From contig JAUTXA010000165.1 of assembly GCA_030838265.1 (NCBI GenBank), positions 1-6,649 on the forward strand: a DNA stretch of 6,649 nucleotides, in the 5' to 3' direction. Below the pieces are notes generated by a model that saw nothing but the letters and a program-made list of their open reading frames with translations, had not been told where the DNA came from and made no database searches. Every line of letters starts with the position of its first letter. Positions within the stretch are counted from its first letter, which is position 1. Position numbers and translations under genes: made by a program. Of this stretch, positions 5,199 to 6,649 are shown one piece after another. Source of the stretch: Actinomycetota bacterium (GTDB lineage Bacteria > Actinomycetota > Acidimicrobiia > Acidimicrobiales > BP-101).

Positions 5199-6044
5199 GT
5201 GGTGAGGGGCTCGACGACCGCGGTAGATCGGCTCAGGGCGATGCACCTAGCCGAGCGGCTGCCGGCCGACTCGCTGGCCCGAGCTGCGTATGCAGGGCTG
5301 CAGGACACGGCACCCCGCGCCGCCCTCCTCTCCCTTCACGCCCGTGTCGAGGGCGTCGGTCCCGATTCGTGGGAGGACCCGTCGCTGGCCCAGGTATGGG
5401 GACCGAGGAGCGCGGTCTGGGTCATCCCCGCCGACTCCGTGGCCACCTTCACGCTCGGCCGGCTGCCGCGTGACGCCGCCGCCGTGCGTCGCCTCGAGCA
5501 GGTCGCTGCTGAGGCGCTCAGCGGTGCCCCCGACCCGCACCGCCGGGCTGGCGCGGCAACGGGGCGCTACCTGATCCGATGGGATGCTCGAACGACGAAC
5601 CTCATCCCCATCACCCCTCCCGACGTCGATCCGGAGGAAGCGCGCCGTGACCTCGCCCGCCGCTACCTGGCCTGGTTCGGCGAGACGATGAGGCATCGGT
5701 TCGCCCACTGGGCCGGCATCACCGACGGCGATGCGGCCGAGACCCTGCGCATCGTCGGGCCTGTCATCTCGAACAATGGCGAGGCGCCGGACACGCCGCC
5801 GACCGGCGTGCGCCTCCTGCCTCTGTTCGATCCATTCATGTACGGGCGGAAGTTGCCAACCAGTCCGCACCGCGAGCTCGTCGGGACCATCGTCGTCGAC
5901 GGCGCCGTTGCCGGCACCTGGGCTCGGCAGGGAAACAAGGTCACCGTGCGACCTCGTTCCCGTCGCCACGTCGACCGCATCGAGGAAGAAGCCCGCTCGC
6001 TGGCCGGCCCGATCGGCCGCGCCATTGCCATCACAGTCGCGTAG
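5199..6044 (+). CDS. Winged-helix DNA-binding domain protein (HTH_42/AlkZ-YcaQ-like superfamily)
   Basis: The 281-residue product shows the pattern of the large actinobacterial winged-helix family related to HTH_42 (PF06224): GLQDTAPRAALLSLHARV at 33-50, SWEDPSLAQVWGPRSAVWVI at 57-76, FTLGRLPRD at 84-92, ARRDLARRYLAWFG at 148-161 with FAHWAGIT, RLLPLFDPFMYG at 205-216, and the C-terminal VDGAVAGTWARQ at 233-244. AlkZ and YcaQ of this superfamily are DNA glycosylases that unhook interstrand crosslinks, but the catalytic Q-x-Q is here Gln35-Asp-Thr, so that activity is doubtful. At 281 residues it is shorter than many relatives (about 350-400), with a short N-terminus and a short stretch around 188-203. 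GTG 5199, GTG 5202 and ATG 5241 are possible starts, none with a strong ribosome binding site. The stop is 28 bases before the distal tRNA-derived repeat. Confidence 0.82.
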   Translation: MVRGSTTAVDRLRAMHLAERLPADSLARAAYAGLQDTAPRAALLSLHARVEGVGPDSWEDPSLAQVWGPRSAVWVIPADSVATFTLGRLPRDAAAVRRLEQVAAEALSGAPDPHRRAGAATGRYLIRWDARTTNLIPITPPDVDPEEARRDLARRYLAWFGETMRHRFAHWAGITDGDAAETLRIVGPVISNNGEAPDTPPTGVRLLPLFDPFMYGRKLPTSPHRELVGTIVVDGAVAGTWARQGNKVTVRPRSRRHVDRIEEEARSLAGPIGRAIAITVA

Positions 6045-6072
6045 GACGAGCGCCTTCGGTTCTATCGCGGGC

Positions 6073-6100
6073 CGCAGGTTCGAGTCCTGCCGGAGGCGCC
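6073..6100. repeat. Attachment-site-like direct repeat, distal tRNA-Arg 3' fragment
   Basis: This is an exact copy of 4548-4575 without a functional tRNA around it. Just upstream, TTCTA at 6060-6064 and GCGGG at 6067-6071 echo the anticodon loop and the bases after it, but with two bases missing and no 5' half of a tRNA. This suggests the original identity block reached the anticodon loop. Confidence 0.75.
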
Positions 6101-6140
6101 GGTCTCTGTCGATCGAAATGCCCTTCATCCGCTCTGACCA

Positions 6141-6575
6141 TCAGCGATGCGGCTCTTTGCAGACCTGAAGCGGCTTGCTTGGCACGCACCCGACAAGGGT
6201 GGCGTGGCCCAACGGCTCGAGCAGGACGATCGTCTTCGGGCTCACGATGGCGTTCAAGAGGCACCCGATCACCGGGTCGTGGTGGCGGCGACTGACGTTG
6301 TAGACGGCGATCGAGACTCGACGCGACGTCTGGGTGACGCGGACGCCGTTGTACGAACTGCATGCACCCTCGGTGACTTGGATGGTCACGAGCGGGCCCG
6401 AGTGACGCAGCAGGTCCCACCCCACCCGAACCAGGGAGTCCTCCTCGTGCGGCGTGCTCGTGACGGGCGTCGTGGTGTCGCGGCGGCGGATGCCCTGGAA
6501 CGCCGGCCTCGGCGTGCACGCCGACACGACAACGCAGAGAGCGACGACGGCCGCACCGAACCGGGTTGTTCTCAT
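6141..6575 (-). CDS. Small secreted lipoprotein, hypothetical
   Basis: The minus-strand ATG at 6575-6573 gives 144 residues. The N-terminus is a lipoprotein signal peptide: MRTTRF, a hydrophobic core AAVVALCVVV, then a lipobox VSAC with Cys20 as the expected lipidated residue. After a Thr/Pro-rich linker (about 21-45), a compact domain spans about 48-139. It alternates hydrophobic strands (PLVTIQVTEGACSSYNGVRV, RRVSIAVYNV, KTIVLLEPLG) and has four cysteines at 72, 105, 130 and 139 that could form disulfides outside the cell. The pattern of a Cys strand, V-x-I-x-V, a second Cys and a LxxPLG strand near the end resembles small actinobacterial lipoproteins of unknown function. GGAGG lies 13 bases before the ATG, longer than the ideal spacing. 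The gene lies outside the islet and converges on its right border, with 96 bases between the two stops. Confidence 0.82.
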   Translation of the reverse strand: MRTTRFGAAVVALCVVVSACTPRPAFQGIRRRDTTTPVTSTPHEEDSLVRVGWDLLRHSGPLVTIQVTEGACSSYNGVRVTQTSRRVSIAVYNVSRRHHDPVIGCLLNAIVSPKTIVLLEPLGHATLVGCVPSKPLQVCKEPHR

Positions 6576-6649
6576 ACGGATGTGGGTTCCTCCAAGCGCT
6601 GCGGTGCTTCCCGGTACGACGACGGAATGGCCGGGCTGGTTCCCGGTCG

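Larger units (their letters stand above)
4576..6072. mobile_element. Candidate tRNA-Arg-bounded islet without integrase
   Basis: The interval is flanked by the exact 28-base direct repeats at 4548-4575 and 6073-6100. It holds three same-strand genes: two small membrane proteins and a winged-helix protein. No integrase, excisionase or transposase frame is visible, so if it was mobile it is a decayed, trimmed or trans-mobilised element. The alternative is an old tRNA duplication or rearrangement that left only a 3' tRNA fragment behind. Confidence 0.45.

Noticed and set aside
5247..6128. Minus-strand open frame of 293 codons beginning near RQDSNLRP
   Set aside because: RQDSNLRP is the antisense reading of the tRNA-derived repeat at 6073-6100, and the remainder is Arg/Gly-rich shadow of the winged-helix gene.
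6031..6519. Minus-strand open frame of 162 codons with APPAGLEPAA
   Set aside because: It is an out-of-frame shadow of the lipoprotein gene that runs into the tRNA-derived repeat, with no sensible domain or start.

Overview
The window is GC-rich and densely coded, with frequent GTG starts, overlapping start and stop codons, and candidate TANNNT -10 elements 6-7 bases before start codons (leaderless style). One gene also resembles a kinase-fold family known mainly from Actinobacteria. Together this points to an Actinomycetota chromosome, possibly a deep lineage such as Acidimicrobiia; the lineage below phylum is a guess.

Layout. Bases 1-277 (minus) hold the N-terminal part of a DUF2231-type membrane protein that runs off the window. 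Divergent to it is a tandem pair of Fluc/CrcB fluoride channel subunits (324-773 and 770-1150), overlapping by 4 bases and probably forming one heterodimeric channel. Next is a two-gene drug-resistance type operon: a TetR-family repressor (1219-1845) and a 14-helix DHA2-family MFS exporter (1838-3484), preceded by a perfect 7-7-7 inverted repeat that looks like the repressor's own operator. A long near-perfect hairpin (3528-3587) lies between the convergent 3' ends of the exporter and a minus-strand APH-fold kinase-like gene (3619-4428).

The right part is organised around tRNA-Arg(TCT) at 4499-4573. The last 28 bases of the tRNA region (4548-4575) recur exactly at 6073-6100, like the two attachment sites of an element integrated in a tRNA 3' end. 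Between the copies is a 1.5-kb islet with two small unrecognised membrane proteins and a winged-helix (HTH_42-like) protein, and no integrase. Past the distal copy, a small secreted lipoprotein is read on the minus strand (6141-6575).

How the parts work together: the CrcB pair should remove fluoride, and TetR-MFS should form a self-regulated efflux unit. The islet genes have no assignable role. The two most unusual structures are the tRNA-bounded, integrase-free islet and the long hairpin with internal 9-base periodicity. Nothing in the window is a clear new defence or catalytic system.
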